A model generated the notes under the pieces. It saw only the letters and a program-made list of their open reading frames with translations, was not told where the DNA came from and did not search any database. This document shows positions 35,815 to 44,270 of a stretch of DNA of 64,000 nucleotides, one piece after another. The stretch's first letter is position 1. Each line of letters begins with the position of its first letter. Both the position numbers and the translations under genes were made by a program. The DNA is from Oligoflexia bacterium. GTDB taxonomy: Bacteria; Bdellovibrionota; UBA1018. Location: contig JARLHE010000056.1 of NCBI GenBank assembly GCA_031292385.1, positions 1 through 64,000 of the forward strand. The letters are read 5' to 3'.

Positions 35815-36585
35815 ATGACTCACGGACGCACGCTGGTTCAACCTACCGACCTGATTGTCGCTCTTGATTATGCGCGCGCGGATGCGGCGATGGCTTTAGT
35901 CGAGAAGCTGGGCGCGCAACCGGTGGTTTACAAGGTCGGCTTCGAGCTTTTCCTTGCCGGCGGGCTCGATCTGGTTCGTGAGCTCGTTCACCGGAAGAAG
36001 CGCGTTTTCCTCGACCTCAAGTTCCACGATATTCCCAATACGGTCGCGAAAGCCGCCCAGCAAGCGGCCCGCCTGCATGTGGAGATGTTCACGATCCACC
36101 TCGCGGGCGGAAGCCAGATGGTGCGCGCCGTGGCGGACGCCCTCGCCGAAATCGACCAAATTCGCCCTAAAATCCTGGGAGTTTCGGTGTTGACTTCCTT
36201 TGATGACGTTCGCTGGGCGGAGGTCACCCAAGCCTTGACCGGACATGCGGTCGACGTCAGTGCAAGCGTCCTGGGGTTGACCGAGCATGCGGTCTTTTGG
36301 GGCGCGGACGGGGTTGTTTGCTCCGCCGTCGAATTGCCGCTCATTCGCGAAAGTCATCCGAACCTCTACACCGTGGTTCCCGGAATTCGCCCGGTCGGCT
36401 CTCCGGTAAACGATCAAGCCCGCGTCATGACCCCTGCGCAAGCGCGCGAGGCCGGCGCCAATGCGATCGTCGTCGGGCGGCCGATCACCGAGGCGGCCGA
36501 TCCGCGCGCGGCGGTGGAAAGCATTCTTAAAGAGTTGAGCTCCACAGAGCCTAAGCGAGAAGCGATTCTAAAGACGAAAAACTAG
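35815..36585 (+). CDS. pyrF: Orotidine 5'-phosphate decarboxylase
   Basis: 256 residues from the ATG at 35815, with TGAGGAA directly upstream; an in-frame TTG at 35803 would lie inside that site. Barrel landmarks are IVALDYARAD, VYKVGFELF, the catalytic FLDLKFHDIPNTV (DxKxxD), VVPGIRP and ANAIVVGRPIT. It makes UMP in pyrimidine synthesis. It likely shares a transcript with proS. The 3' end overlaps the convergent HAD gene by 35 bp. Confidence 0.95.
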   Translation: MTHGRTLVQPTDLIVALDYARADAAMALVEKLGAQPVVYKVGFELFLAGGLDLVRELVHRKKRVFLDLKFHDIPNTVAKAAQQAARLHVEMFTIHLAGGSQMVRAVADALAEIDQIRPKILGVSVLTSFDDVRWAEVTQALTGHAVDVSASVLGLTEHAVFWGADGVVCSAVELPLIRESHPNLYTVVPGIRPVGSPVNDQARVMTPAQAREAGANAIVVGRPITEAADPRAAVESILKELSSTEPKREAILKTKN

Positions 36586-37180
36586 GAATTCGGACGCATT
36601 CTCCGAGCGGCTGGCCAAACCCGTAATCCGCGTGGATGTAGTCGACGCCCGCGTCGGTCGCGGACTGGTGATCCCCAGCCGTGTCTCCGACGTAAACCGG
36701 TCGTTTCAAGTGGTTTCTCTGCACGATCGCGCTGATATTCCGCGCTTTCGGCAAACCGTTCTCTCCGTAACAGGTCATGTCCTTGAAGTATTTGCCGTAG
36801 CCCGACCATTCCAGAAAAGTCGCGAGATAGCCCTGACTGCAATTGCTGACCAGAAAAAGCGGCAGGCGGCCGTGCAGTCGGGGAATCACTCTGTCCACGT
36901 CCGGAAAAAAATAACCGCTGCCCGACATCACGATCGATTTGATCTCGGTGTCGAAGTGAGCCCGGATTTCCTTGTGCTGTTCCTCGGGAACGGTGGAAAA
37001 CGCGATTTGGTAAACCTTGCTCGAGGGCAAACCCATCGTTTTTTGGACGTCCTCGGCGGTGAATGCCGGCACGTCGAGCCCCAGCTTCCGGACGACGTTG
37101 TTACGGGCTTGAGCGACCTGGGCCCGTAAATCCCAAAGCGTGCCGTCTAGGTCGAAGATCACCGAATCGAATTTATTCAT
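36551..37180 (-). CDS. HAD-superfamily phosphatase (Gph/PGMB-like)
   Basis: 209 residues from the ATG at 37180; the open upstream part is unrelated. HAD motifs are VIFDLDGTLWD (I, nucleophile and acid Asp), LVSNCS (II), LPKARN (III Lys) and GDTAGDHQSA (IV), with a helical C1 cap between I and II. Such enzymes hydrolyse small phosphate esters such as phosphoglycolate or sugar phosphates; the substrate is unknown. It converges on pyrF with 35 bp of overlap. Confidence 0.88.
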   Translation of the reverse strand: MNKFDSVIFDLDGTLWDLRAQVAQARNNVVRKLGLDVPAFTAEDVQKTMGLPSSKVYQIAFSTVPEEQHKEIRAHFDTEIKSIVMSGSGYFFPDVDRVIPRLHGRLPLFLVSNCSQGYLATFLEWSGYGKYFKDMTCYGENGLPKARNISAIVQRNHLKRPVYVGDTAGDHQSATDAGVDYIHADYGFGQPLGECVRIPSFSSLESLLA

Positions 37181-37269
37181 AATGAAAAACGTAGCTGATT
37201 TTGACGTAAAAATCGCGTTATTTCGGCTTTTTTGAATCCTTTTCGTACCCGAGAAGTCTGACCGGGTTG

Positions 37270-37294
37270 GTCGTTGAACAAGATTCGAATCCAG
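37270..37294 (+). repeat. 25-bp direct repeat, left copy (HNH linker remnant)
   Basis: TCGTTGAACAAGATTCGAAT plus CCAGT recurs at 39351-39375 with two mismatches. In the plus-strand frame both copies read VV(E/K)QDSNPV, a linker that precedes the HNH domain at the right-hand copy, while nothing HNH-like follows here. The two copies flank the islet with the esterase-like and Ca-loop genes. Confidence 0.7.
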
Positions 37295-37313
37295 TTTCCG
37301 CGCTGATTTTGAA

Positions 37314-38594
37314 TTACCTCTTAAGCAGAGGGCGGTCAAAATACCGCACGTCAGCTTCGATTGGGTCTTTGCTTTGTCCTCGTGAAACCCGGATTTGCCC
37401 CAGCTGCCATCGGTCGATTTCCTTGGAATTGGTCATTCGAAGAGGTTTTCCGCCGTGGGGGCTTTCGGTTCCGATATAGCCGGTCGCCATGAAAGTCCTT
37501 TCGTTGGATCTTCTGATGATGCTCTCAGCGCGGATATCGACATCGCCCGGTCGCAGATCGCGACAACGGGTCACGAACTCGGCCAGACGATTGCCGTTGC
37601 TTTCGGTCTTTTCGCTCACCGTCGTGATCTCTTGAGAGCCCATGTAGAACGCGGCCGTGAAGCTGGGCGTTGATTGGTGATTCACGACGTTCCGGTACTC
37701 GACCGTAGCCGCATCCTGCAGAAACGGAATGGGATACTTGAGCCGCGTGTACGCTTCGCGCATGTGCTGAATGATTCGATTGCGGCTTTCATCCACGCGC
37801 AGATATGAGGCCAGGCTGTGTCCCCAAAGATCGCTCGCGTTCACTCCTGGAGACTTGATGTTTCCCGGCAGATTATTCATGACGCCACGGGTTAAATTCG
37901 CTATCTGATCGTCTTTGAAGCTGACCCAGGGGGCGCCGTTCACCGTATCGCGCACCGGCGTCGCGATCTGGATGTTGGCGATCATCTGTTCCGTCGCTGG
38001 GTAATCCGGGTTCGTCTGATGTCTCTCGTTGATAGTGGGTTGAAGGGCGGCCGAAGCAAAGCCTGGAAGCGATCGAAGTGCCGCGTTGGCGTATAAATTT
38101 CCAGCTGAGTGCGAAATGACGATGACCTGGTAGCCCTGAAGAATGATATCCGAATAAAGTTCCAGATGGTCATTCAGTCTCGGCAACACGGTTGCGTTCA
38201 GATTTTTCGGATCTGTCACCAGACTACGCACTTCTTCGTCAAACCAGCTCGGGCCTTTTTCCAGGCCGTAGAGCCAAAGCCAGTATCTTTGAAAGTCATC
38301 GACGCCTCGTTGCGCCATGGTTTGTGCAAGCTGCAGCGGCGCCAAACGACCTTCGACCCAAGCGAGCTGGTATTTCAGGTTTGGAATGTCCGCGAGTGAA
38401 GGCTGGGTGCTCTCTTGGAACTTTTCAAGACTGGCATTTGCCTGGTCCCAATTATTGAAAACTCCATTGACGAAAACGATTACAGTGCCTTTTCCTGCGC
38501 ATGGATTTAAAGCGTATGCTCTGGGGCCCAAGCAGAAAAGGAAGCTAATTGTAATACAGACGACCCATCTATTGGTTGTCACAAGGCGACTCAT
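37314..38594 (-). CDS. Secreted alpha/beta-hydrolase-like (esterase/lipase) protein
   Basis: About 426 residues from the ATG at 38594, which begins a signal peptide (VVCITISFLFCLGPRAYA); an ATG at 38639 is also in frame. The core shows VIVFVNGVFNNW (oxyanion-like loop), QVIVISHSAGNLYANAAL with Ser in the nucleophile elbow (SHSAG instead of GHSAG) and a late DLWGHSLASYL that may hold the His. Substrate unknown; lipase or esterase is a fold-based suggestion. The 5' end overlaps the neighbouring TM protein gene, so they are probably cotranscribed. Confidence 0.7.
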   Translation of the reverse strand: MSRLVTTNRWVVCITISFLFCLGPRAYALNPCAGKGTVIVFVNGVFNNWDQANASLEKFQESTQPSLADIPNLKYQLAWVEGRLAPLQLAQTMAQRGVDDFQRYWLWLYGLEKGPSWFDEEVRSLVTDPKNLNATVLPRLNDHLELYSDIILQGYQVIVISHSAGNLYANAALRSLPGFASAALQPTINERHQTNPDYPATEQMIANIQIATPVRDTVNGAPWVSFKDDQIANLTRGVMNNLPGNIKSPGVNASDLWGHSLASYLRVDESRNRIIQHMREAYTRLKYPIPFLQDAATVEYRNVVNHQSTPSFTAAFYMGSQEITTVSEKTESNGNRLAEFVTRCRDLRPGDVDIRAESIIRRSNERTFMATGYIGTESPHGGKPLRMTNSKEIDRWQLGQIRVSRGQSKDPIEADVRYFDRPLLKR

Positions 38595-39150
38595 ATCGGG
38601 GATGATCCCCCTCCATTTCTTTGGTCGTGATTTTGTCATTATTTTCCCAGTAGCGTTTAACGCGGCTATAGGTGTTCAATATTTTGGCTTTCAGATACGT
38701 CTCTTCCGCATATCCATGCATTTCATCATTAAAGGTCCTGTATATGCACTGAACTGCACGATCGAGAGGCTCTTTTCCTCGTGCTATCAGGTCTGGGTTA
38801 AACTCGTCGTTTAAGGAATATTCTTGATAGAAACGAGTCATCTGTCTCAAGGCCATCTGCTTTTTAGGTTCATTGGGAGCGAAGGCGTAGATCCATCTCT
38901 GCACGTCATCGCGCACGCCATCGTGATCCGCATCGATACCCTGGATCGTTTTTTTTCCGGCCTCTCCAGGGTCGGCCGGAAAGCCGGGTGGGAAGCGGCT
39001 GAAGTGTTTATCGACGTCCAGGATCGGGTTCGGAAGAGCCTGCGGCGAGCCTCCATGTTTGCGCAGCCACCACGCCTGTCCGCCGTAGATCAGTGCCGCG
39101 ATCACGGCGATCGCAATCAGGACAAGCCAGAATTTTTTTCGCCGGGGCAT
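38569..39150 (-). CDS. Membrane-anchored protein with a Ca-binding-type DxDxDG loop
   Basis: 193 residues. One N-terminal span (about 7-27, with RRKKFW before it) anchors it, most likely with the C-terminal part outside the cytoplasm. GIDADHDGVRDDVQRWI (about 71-87) is an EF-hand or thrombospondin type 3-like calcium loop. The remainder is helical with two Cys (VQCIYR, PCDNQ). No family is recognised. It sits just upstream of the esterase-like gene, so the two may act as a pair. Confidence 0.62.
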   Translation of the reverse strand: MPRRKKFWLVLIAIAVIAALIYGGQAWWLRKHGGSPQALPNPILDVDKHFSRFPPGFPADPGEAGKKTIQGIDADHDGVRDDVQRWIYAFAPNEPKKQMALRQMTRFYQEYSLNDEFNPDLIARGKEPLDRAVQCIYRTFNDEMHGYAEETYLKAKILNTYSRVKRYWENNDKITTKEMEGDHPRYESPCDNQ

Positions 39151-39328
39151 CTGCTTATTTTCCTTTTATGTCAAAATACATGGTCGTCTTAAAAATAAAA
39201 ATGATTTATATCGGCTCGTTTTATGGTATATTTCGAATGTCTCGATAGGAATTTATAATTTACTTCCGATTCACGCTGACTGCGGAATATCTCACTCGTC
39301 GTGACTCCCCGTCGAAAGAGCAAATCGC

Positions 39329-39649
39329 GTGAAAAAATCGACTGCAACAGTCGTTAAACAAGATTCGAATCCGGTCCGCGCGCCGCTTCCCGCGGCTGTA
39401 CTTCATCAAGTGAATCTGAGGGATCAAGGAAGGTGTACCCACGTCACAAACGGAAAAAGATGCAATCAGGCGAGATGGACCGAGATTCATCATAAAATTC
39501 CGGTGAGCCAAGGCGGTCCGAACACTCCGGAAAATCTGATCACTCTTTGTTCGACCCATCATCAGCTTCAGCATTTAGAAAAAGATTTCCGCCCGGCCCG
39601 TTTCGTCGTAAGGGATGAGGCCTATGGCTCAACAACTCCGTATTCGTAA
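39329..39649 (+). pseudogene. HNH endonuclease C-terminal fragment
   Basis: 106 codons from a GTG. The HNH core is intact in outline: RDQGRCTHV with NGKRCNQ (two Cys), IHHKIPVSQGG, and NLITLCSTHH. In related proteins a much longer N-terminal region precedes the linker NPVRAPLP; here only about 12 residues of it remain and an in-frame stop at 39302 lies upstream. This looks like the 3' remnant of a larger gene, though expression of a short nuclease cannot be excluded. It overlaps the start of the TrmH-family gene. Confidence 0.7.
39351..39375 (+). repeat. 25-bp direct repeat, right copy
   Basis: TCGTTAAACAAGATTCGAAT plus CCGGT lies within the linker of the HNH fragment and matches 37270-37294 at 23 of 25 bases. 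Confidence 0.7.
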
Positions 39650-40397
39650 TCCGCATAGCGCGCTTGCCGCGCTTGAAACCCGTCCCAAAGACGTTACCGA
39701 AATTCTCATGACTTCGGCGGCCGGTGATGCCTGGGAACAAGTCGCTCGCGCGGCGAAAAGCAAGGGAATCCGGGTCGGATCGGGCGGAGGCTCGAGCGCC
39801 TCGACGGATCGGGGGGATCATGGTCGCCGGGGCGAGCGTCCCACGGCGGGCGGGCGTACGAGCGTCGCGGAGGCGGTCATCGCCGAGCGGGCGGGCATTT
39901 CGGTCGAAGAGCTCTTCGCGGGTGCTCGTGATCGCGCTGAGGGCAAAGGCCTTTGGCTTGCGCTCGATAGCCTGCAGGATCCGCATAACGTGGGGGCGAT
40001 TTTCAGAACCGCGGCTTTTTTCGGGGTTGAGGGCATTCTGCTCACTCAAGAGCGCTCGGCTCCTCTGACGGCAACCGTCTATGACGTCGCTTGCGGCGGA
40101 ATGGAATACATTCCATTTTCAATTCAAACCAATCTGCAGCGGGCCTTCGAAAAGGCGAAAGACGCAGGGCTTTGGATTCTTGGATCGTCTGAGCACGCCA
40201 ATGACACTCTCGACAGCATTCAGAGGGACCGTCCCTGGCTGTTGGTCATCGGTAACGAGGAGAAGGGCATGCGTCGGCTGACCGAAGAGTCCTGTGACGT
40301 CCTATGCCGCATTCCGGCACGGGGTCAGGTGACCTCTCTGAATGCCTCGGTCGCGAGCTCTATTTTGATTTCTAAGCTCTCTGGCGCGCTTTCTTAA
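39624..40397 (+). CDS. TrmH/SpoU-family RNA 2'-O-ribose methyltransferase (RlmB-like)
   Basis: 257 residues from the ATG at 39624, with AAGGG nine bases upstream. SPOUT knot motifs are ALDSLQDPHNVGAIFRTAAF (1), VIGNEEKGMRRL (2) and IPARGQVTSLNASVA (3). The N-terminal substrate domain is short and includes a Gly/Ser/Arg low-complexity stretch (about 52-80) not usual for RlmB. The likely target is a 23S rRNA or tRNA ribose. It is the last gene before the tRNA-tuf cluster. Confidence 0.9.
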   Translation: MAQQLRIRNPHSALAALETRPKDVTEILMTSAAGDAWEQVARAAKSKGIRVGSGGGSSASTDRGDHGRRGERPTAGGRTSVAEAVIAERAGISVEELFAGARDRAEGKGLWLALDSLQDPHNVGAIFRTAAFFGVEGILLTQERSAPLTATVYDVACGGMEYIPFSIQTNLQRAFEKAKDAGLWILGSSEHANDTLDSIQRDRPWLLVIGNEEKGMRRLTEESCDVLCRIPARGQVTSLNASVASSILISKLSGALS

Positions 40398-40419
40398 TCG
40401 GATCACCTTACGAAGATCA

Positions 40420-40510
40420 TTGACAATTTGCGCGAAGGATGGAATTTTCCTCGAACTGTACGGTGGCAGAAAGAGCTGTGAGTAACTAATTTATATTTTA
40501 AATCAGTTAC
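40420..40510 (+). promoter_or_regulatory. Promoter region of the tRNA-tuf operon with a dyad
   Basis: A perfect TTGACA is at 40420-40425, but the best -10 at 17 bases (AATTTT) is weak. At 40482-40510 GTAACTaATTTA and TAAATcAGTTAC form a dyad with 11 of 12 bases paired around a five-base AT centre. It ends 22 bases before the first tRNA, so it could be an operator, or an AT-rich -10 region (TTATATTTT) of a second promoter. Confidence 0.4.
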
Positions 40511-40532
40511 TTATAGCTGCGGACGGGATTGG

Positions 40533-40608
40533 GCTGGAGTAGCTCAGTTGGTAGAGCAACGGTTTTGTAAACCGTAGGTCGTGGGTTCAAGTCCCGTCTC
40601 CAGCTCCA
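40533..40608 (+). tRNA. tRNA-Thr (TGT)
   Basis: 76 nt with encoded CCA. Acceptor arms GCTGGAG/CTCCAGC pair fully; the anticodon loop TTTGTAA gives TGT; the T-arm carries GTTCAAG. First of the four tRNAs upstream of tuf. Confidence 0.97.
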
Positions 40609-40652
40609 TCCGCCTTGCGTACGGTGCTGAAAAGCTTAAAAAATTTGTACGG

Positions 40653-40738
40653 GGAGAGATACCCAAGTGGCCAAAGGGATCAGACTGTAAATCTGACGGC
40701 GTATGCCTTCGAAGGTTCGAATCCTTCTCTCTCCACCA
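40653..40738 (+). tRNA. tRNA-Tyr (GTA)
   Basis: 86 nt with encoded CCA and the long variable arm of Tyr tRNAs. Acceptor GGAGAGA pairs with TCTCTCC; the anticodon GTA is at 40687-40689. Confidence 0.97.
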
Positions 40739-40816
40739 TTCGTTTTGACGGCTAAGTAGGCTTAGATTAAAAAGAAATAGAAGCGTAGCCAACAGCTTCT
40801 ATGCGTTCGGTGATGG

Positions 40817-40893
40817 GCGGGAGTAGCTCAGTTGGCTAGAGCATCAGCCTTCCAAGCTGAGGGTCGCGGGTTCGAGTCCCGTCTCCCGCTCCA
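40817..40893 (+). tRNA. tRNA-Gly (TCC)
   Basis: 77 nt with encoded CCA. Acceptor GCGGGAG pairs with CTCCCGC; the anticodon stem TCAGC/GCTGA encloses CTTCCAA, giving TCC. Confidence 0.97.
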
Positions 40894-40913
40894 ATACCGA
40901 AGGCAAACCGTTA

Positions 40914-41018
40914 AAAAATATCTCAAGGGGCCGCAAAAACGGCTTAATGGGATATTTTGACTTTTTTGTAGTGGTGTTATGGCCGTTTTTTGAGGTAAGG
41001 GAGATTCTCAAAAAACGG
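40914..41018 (+). other. Two hairpins between tRNA-Gly and tRNA-Thr(GGT)
   Basis: AAAATATC (40914-40921) pairs with GATATTTT (40950-40957) and encloses GCCG-CAAAAA-CGGC; a T-rich tail follows, so it resembles a terminator or attenuator. Then CCGTTTTTTGAG (40983-40994) and CTCAAAAAACGG (41007-41018) are a perfect 12-bp inverted repeat with a 12-base spacer. They could be processing sites or control how much transcription reaches tuf. Confidence 0.6.
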
Positions 41019-41031
41019 TGAGCGTCACGTT

Positions 41032-41108
<77 letters not shown>

Positions 41109-41196
41109 GTTTTTTAAAACCGGTTTGCAGGTTCCGGAAAAAAATCTGACCAAACAAACGCTAGAGTTAAAGCTCATTTTTAGGAGGCTAAGGGAT

Positions 41197-42387
41197 ATGT
41201 CGAAAGAGAAATTTGAACGAAGCAAGCCCCACTGCAATATCGGGACGATCGGTCACGTCGACCATGGTAAGACGACTCTTACCGCGGCCATCACGACCGT
41301 TCTTGCGAAAAAAGGCTGGGCGCAAGCTCGTGCATACGACCAAATTGATAACGCTCCGGAAGAAAAAGAGCGCGGTATCACGATCAACACGACTCACGTC
41401 GAGTATCAAACCCAGAACCGCCACTACGCGCACGTCGACTGCCCGGGCCACGCCGACTACGTGAAGAACATGATCACCGGCGCTGCTCAAATGGACGGCG
41501 CCATTCTCGTGGTTTCCGCTGCGGACGGCCCGATGCCTCAGACCCGTGAGCACATCCTGCTCGCTCGTCAGGTCGGCGTTCCTGCGATCGTCGTTTTCTT
41601 GAACAAGTGCGACATGGTTGACGACAAGGAACTTTTGGACCTCGTCGAAATGGAAGTCCGCGAGCTGCTTACTTCCTACAAGTACCCTGGCGACCAGATT
41701 CCGGTCATCAAGGGTTCTGCATTGAAGGCGTTGGAAGGCGATCAAGGCGAGCTCGGCGAGCCGGCGATCTTGAAGCTCATGGAAGCTTGCGACAGCTACA
41801 TTCCGCAGCCTAAGCGCGAAAAAGACAAGCCGTTCTTGATGCCCGTTGAAGACGTGTTCTCGATCTCTGGTCGCGGTACCGTCGTCACCGGCCGCGTCGA
41901 GCGCGGTGTGATCAAGGTCGGCGAAGAATGCGAAATCATCGGTCTCCGTCCGACGATCAAGACCGTTGTCACCGGCGTTGAAATGTTCCGCAAGTTGCTC
42001 GATCAAGGTGAGGCTGGCGACAACATCGGCGCCCTTCTCCGCGGCACGAAGAAAGAAGAAGTTGAGCGCGGCCAAGTTCTCGCTCACGTGGGCACCGTTA
42101 CCCCTCATAAGAAGTTCAAGGGTTCGGCCTACATTCTCACGAAGGAAGAAGGCGGACGTCATACTCCGTTCTTCAACGGCTATCGTCCTCAGTTCTACTT
42201 CCGTACGACTGACGTGACGGGCGTCGTGAAGCTTCCTGCCAACGTCGAGATGGTCATGCCTGGCGACAACGTTGCCGTTGAGGTTGAGTTGATCACCCCG
42301 ATCGCAATGGAAAAGGAACTGCGCTTCGCTATCCGCGAAGGCGGCCGTACCGTCGGCGCCGGCGTTGTTGCCGAAATCATCGAGTAA
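41197..42387 (+). CDS. tuf: Elongation factor Tu
   Basis: 396 residues from the ATG at 41197, with AGGAGG upstream. G motifs are [14 protein letters not shown] and NKCDM; the effector loop is [13 protein letters not shown], and domains 2 and 3 are complete, ending in [10 protein letters not shown]-Tu-GTP delivers aminoacyl-tRNA to the ribosome. The tRNA-Thr-Tyr-Gly-Thr-tuf order matches the tufB locus of E. coli. Whether a second copy exists cannot be judged from this window. A strong hairpin follows at 42424-42450. Confidence 0.99.
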   Translation: MSKEKFERSKPHCNIGTIGHVDHGKTTLTAAITTVLAKKGWAQARAYDQIDNAPEEKERGITINTTHVEYQTQNRHYAHVDCPGHADYVKNMITGAAQMDGAILVVSAADGPMPQTREHILLARQVGVPAIVVFLNKCDMVDDKELLDLVEMEVRELLTSYKYPGDQIPVIKGSALKALEGDQGELGEPAILKLMEACDSYIPQPKREKDKPFLMPVEDVFSISGRGTVVTGRVERGVIKVGEECEIIGLRPTIKTVVTGVEMFRKLLDQGEAGDNIGALLRGTKKEEVERGQVLAHVGTVTPHKKFKGSAYILTKEEGGRHTPFFNGYRPQFYFRTTDVTGVVKLPANVEMVMPGDNVAVEVELITPIAMEKELRFAIREGGRTVGAGVVAEIIE

Positions 42388-42423
42388 TTATTTACTCGTT
42401 TTTTGTCCTTTAGAGCTCCGTAG

Positions 42424-42450
42424 GGGAGGGGGTGAGATTCACCCCCTCCC
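42424..42450 (+). terminator. Hairpin terminator after tuf
   Basis: GGGAGGGGGTG (42424-42434) pairs perfectly with CACCCCCTCCC (42440-42450) around a five-base AGATT loop. The tail TGTTTGG is only weakly T-rich, so partial read-through into rpmG is possible. Confidence 0.65.
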
Positions 42451-42506
42451 TGTTTGGAAGTAGAAGTCGGTTAACGACTTGTAATTGATAGAAAGAAGTA
42501 GAAGTC

Positions 42507-42656
42507 ATGAGAGTTATCGTAAGTTTGGATTGTACCGAGTGTAAGCGTAAAAACTATTCAACGACCAAGAACAAGCAGAAGACGACCGACAAGCTCGAAT
42601 TCAAAAAATTCTGCAAGTTCTGCCGCAAGCACACGGGACATCGCGAAGGAAAATAA
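42507..42656 (+). CDS. rpmG: 50S ribosomal protein L33
   Basis: 49 residues beginning [18 protein letters not shown] and ending KHTGHREGK. Two CxxC pairs (CTEC, CKFC) show the zinc-binding form. The position between tuf and tRNA-Trp/secE is the usual one. Confidence 0.97.
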   Translation: MRVIVSLDCTECKRKNYSTTKNKQKTTDKLEFKKFCKFCRKHTGHREGK

Positions 42657-42671
42657 CCTTCTTGTTTGAGT

Positions 42672-42747
42672 AGGGCAGTAGCTCCAATGGTAGAGCAGCG
42701 GATTCCAAATCCGCGTGTTGTGGGTTCGAGTCCCTCCTGCCCTGCCA
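42672..42747 (+). tRNA. tRNA-Trp (CCA)
   Basis: 76 nt with encoded CCA tail. Acceptor AGGGCAG pairs with CTGCCCT; the stem GCGGA/TCCGC encloses TTCCAAA, giving anticodon CCA. It is placed just before secE, as in many bacteria. Confidence 0.97.
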
Positions 42748-42776
42748 CTAAAGAAATATCGGATTAAGTTAATTCT

Positions 42777-43154
42777 ATGGAACAGAGCCAGCATCAAAAA
42801 TGGGTCAACCTCAGCTATCTCGCGGTGGCCGCTCTTTTGGGCTATATCGTTTACGCTGCGGGCGCCAAAATCGTTGGCGTGTATGATCTCGAAACCCGCA
42901 TCCGGGACGTCGATCTTGTTTTGCGCGGATTGTCCGTATTCGCGTTCGCGGCTCTTTTTTTCATTCTTTACAAGAATCACCAGGTCAATCAGTTCATGAA
43001 CGAAGTCATGGCCGAGTTGTCCCGTGTGACTTGGCCAACGCAAAAAGAAACGACCTCGGCGACCGTGGTTGTGCTGGTCATGGTGGTGGTCTCAGGCATG
43101 ATCCTGGGACTGATGGATTATTTGCTGACTACCCTGCTAAAATGGGTAATTTAA
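42777..43154 (+). CDS. secE: Preprotein translocase subunit SecE (three-span form)
   Basis: 125 residues with three hydrophobic spans (about 12-30, 49-65, 95-117) and the conserved cytoplasmic amphipathic helix and hinge ELSRVTWPTQKET. SecE clamps SecY in the Sec translocon. The three-span form is typical of Gram-negative proteobacteria and relatives, whereas many other bacteria have one span. nusG starts 9 bp downstream. Confidence 0.96.
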   Translation: MEQSQHQKWVNLSYLAVAALLGYIVYAAGAKIVGVYDLETRIRDVDLVLRGLSVFAFAALFFILYKNHQVNQFMNEVMAELSRVTWPTQKETTSATVVVLVMVVVSGMILGLMDYLLTTLLKWVI

Positions 43155-43163
43155 GGGAGCCTT

Positions 43164-43724
43164 ATGAGCGAGTTATTATCAACTCAGCCTTCAGGAGAAA
43201 TGGCTTGGTATGTGGTTCATACTTATTCCGGGTATGAGAACAAGGCCAAGTTCGCGCTTGAAGAACGGATTAAATCTGCGAAGAAGGAATCCTTTTTCAA
43301 CGAAATCATCGTTCCCGAAGAAAACGTCGTTGAGTTAGTCAAAGGCCAAAAGAAGACGACCAAGCGCCGCTTCTTCCCTGGTTACATCCTGGTGAAGATG
43401 ATTTTGACAGAAGAGACTTGGCACATCGTCAAGGACACCCCGAAGATCACCGGCTTTGTCGGCGATAAGGTTCGGCCGGTCCCGGTCCCTGAAAGCGATG
43501 TGCAAAAGATGACTAATCGGATCGCCGAAGGTCAGGTTAAACCCCGTCCACGTATTTCCTTCCATGAGGGAGAGAATGTCCGCGTGATCGACGGGCCGTT
43601 TTCCAATTTCAATGGCGTGGTAGAGGACGTCAATCCGGATAAGGGCAAGGTTAAGGTGCTGGTCAGCATTTTTGGCCGCTCAACCCCAGTTGAGCTCGAC
43701 TTTATTCAGGTTGAAAAAATTTAA
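43164..43724 (+). CDS. nusG: Transcription termination/antitermination factor NusG
   Basis: 186 residues: NGN domain (MAWYVVHTYSGYENKAK, RRFFPGYILVKM) and C-terminal KOW domain (GENVRVIDGPFSNFNGVVED). It binds RNA polymerase and links it to Rho or the ribosome (S10). Confidence 0.98.
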   Translation: MSELLSTQPSGEMAWYVVHTYSGYENKAKFALEERIKSAKKESFFNEIIVPEENVVELVKGQKKTTKRRFFPGYILVKMILTEETWHIVKDTPKITGFVGDKVRPVPVPESDVQKMTNRIAEGQVKPRPRISFHEGENVRVIDGPFSNFNGVVEDVNPDKGKVKVLVSIFGRSTPVELDFIQVEKI

Positions 43725-43739
43725 AAACAAAAGTGGTAG

Positions 43740-43753
43740 CACGTTAAGACGTG
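43740..43753 (+). promoter_or_regulatory. Small hairpin in the rplK leader (possible L1 operator)
   Basis: CACGT-TAAG-ACGTG lies 18 bases before the rplK start codon. In many bacteria L1 represses the rplKA message at a leader structure here. The stem is short and I cannot show that it matches the L1 site, so this is a positional suggestion. Confidence 0.25.
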
Positions 43754-43771
43754 TGTTAGAGAGAGCCCCTT

Positions 43772-44197
43772 ATGGCAAAGAAAGTTACTGGTCAAATTAA
43801 GCTCCAGATCCCTGGTGGACAGGCAAATCCTGCTCCTCCGGTTGGCCCAGCGCTCGGTCAGCGTGGCGTCAACATCATGGAATTCTGCAAAGCGTTTAAC
43901 GCAAAAACCGCGGACCAAAAGGGCATGGTCATTCCGGTGATCATCACCGTGTATTCGGACCGCTCTTTTACGTTCATTACGAAGACTCCTCCGGCATCCA
44001 TCTTGTTGCTGAAGGCGGCGAAGATCGAAAAAGGATCGGGCGAGCCGAACAAGACCAAAGTCGGCAAGGTCACGAAAAAGCAAGTTGAAGAGATCGCTAA
44101 GCTGAAAATGCCTGATCTGAACGCGGGAAGCGTCGAGGCCGCAATGCGGACTATCGCTGGCACCGCGCGTAGCGCAGGTATTACGGTCACCGATTAA
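43772..44197 (+). CDS. rplK: 50S ribosomal protein L11
   Basis: 141 residues, standard length. [34 protein letters not shown] and the C-terminal RNA-binding [10 protein letters not shown] are diagnostic. L11 forms part of the GTPase centre on 23S rRNA. Confidence 0.98.
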   Translation: MAKKVTGQIKLQIPGGQANPAPPVGPALGQRGVNIMEFCKAFNAKTADQKGMVIPVIITVYSDRSFTFITKTPPASILLLKAAKIEKGSGEPNKTKVGKVTKKQVEEIAKLKMPDLNAGSVEAAMRTIAGTARSAGITVTD

Positions 44198-44270
44198 TTT
44201 TGAGTATTTAGTTTTTCCCTGAGTGGGAGCCGAAGACGTCAGGTCGGCGCTTGAACCACGAGAGGTCATA

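Noticed and set aside
37270..37294. tRNA T-arm fragment (GATTCGAATCC)
   Set aside because: The second copy at 39351 lies in an HNH linker coding sequence, and no acceptor or anticodon arm is present.
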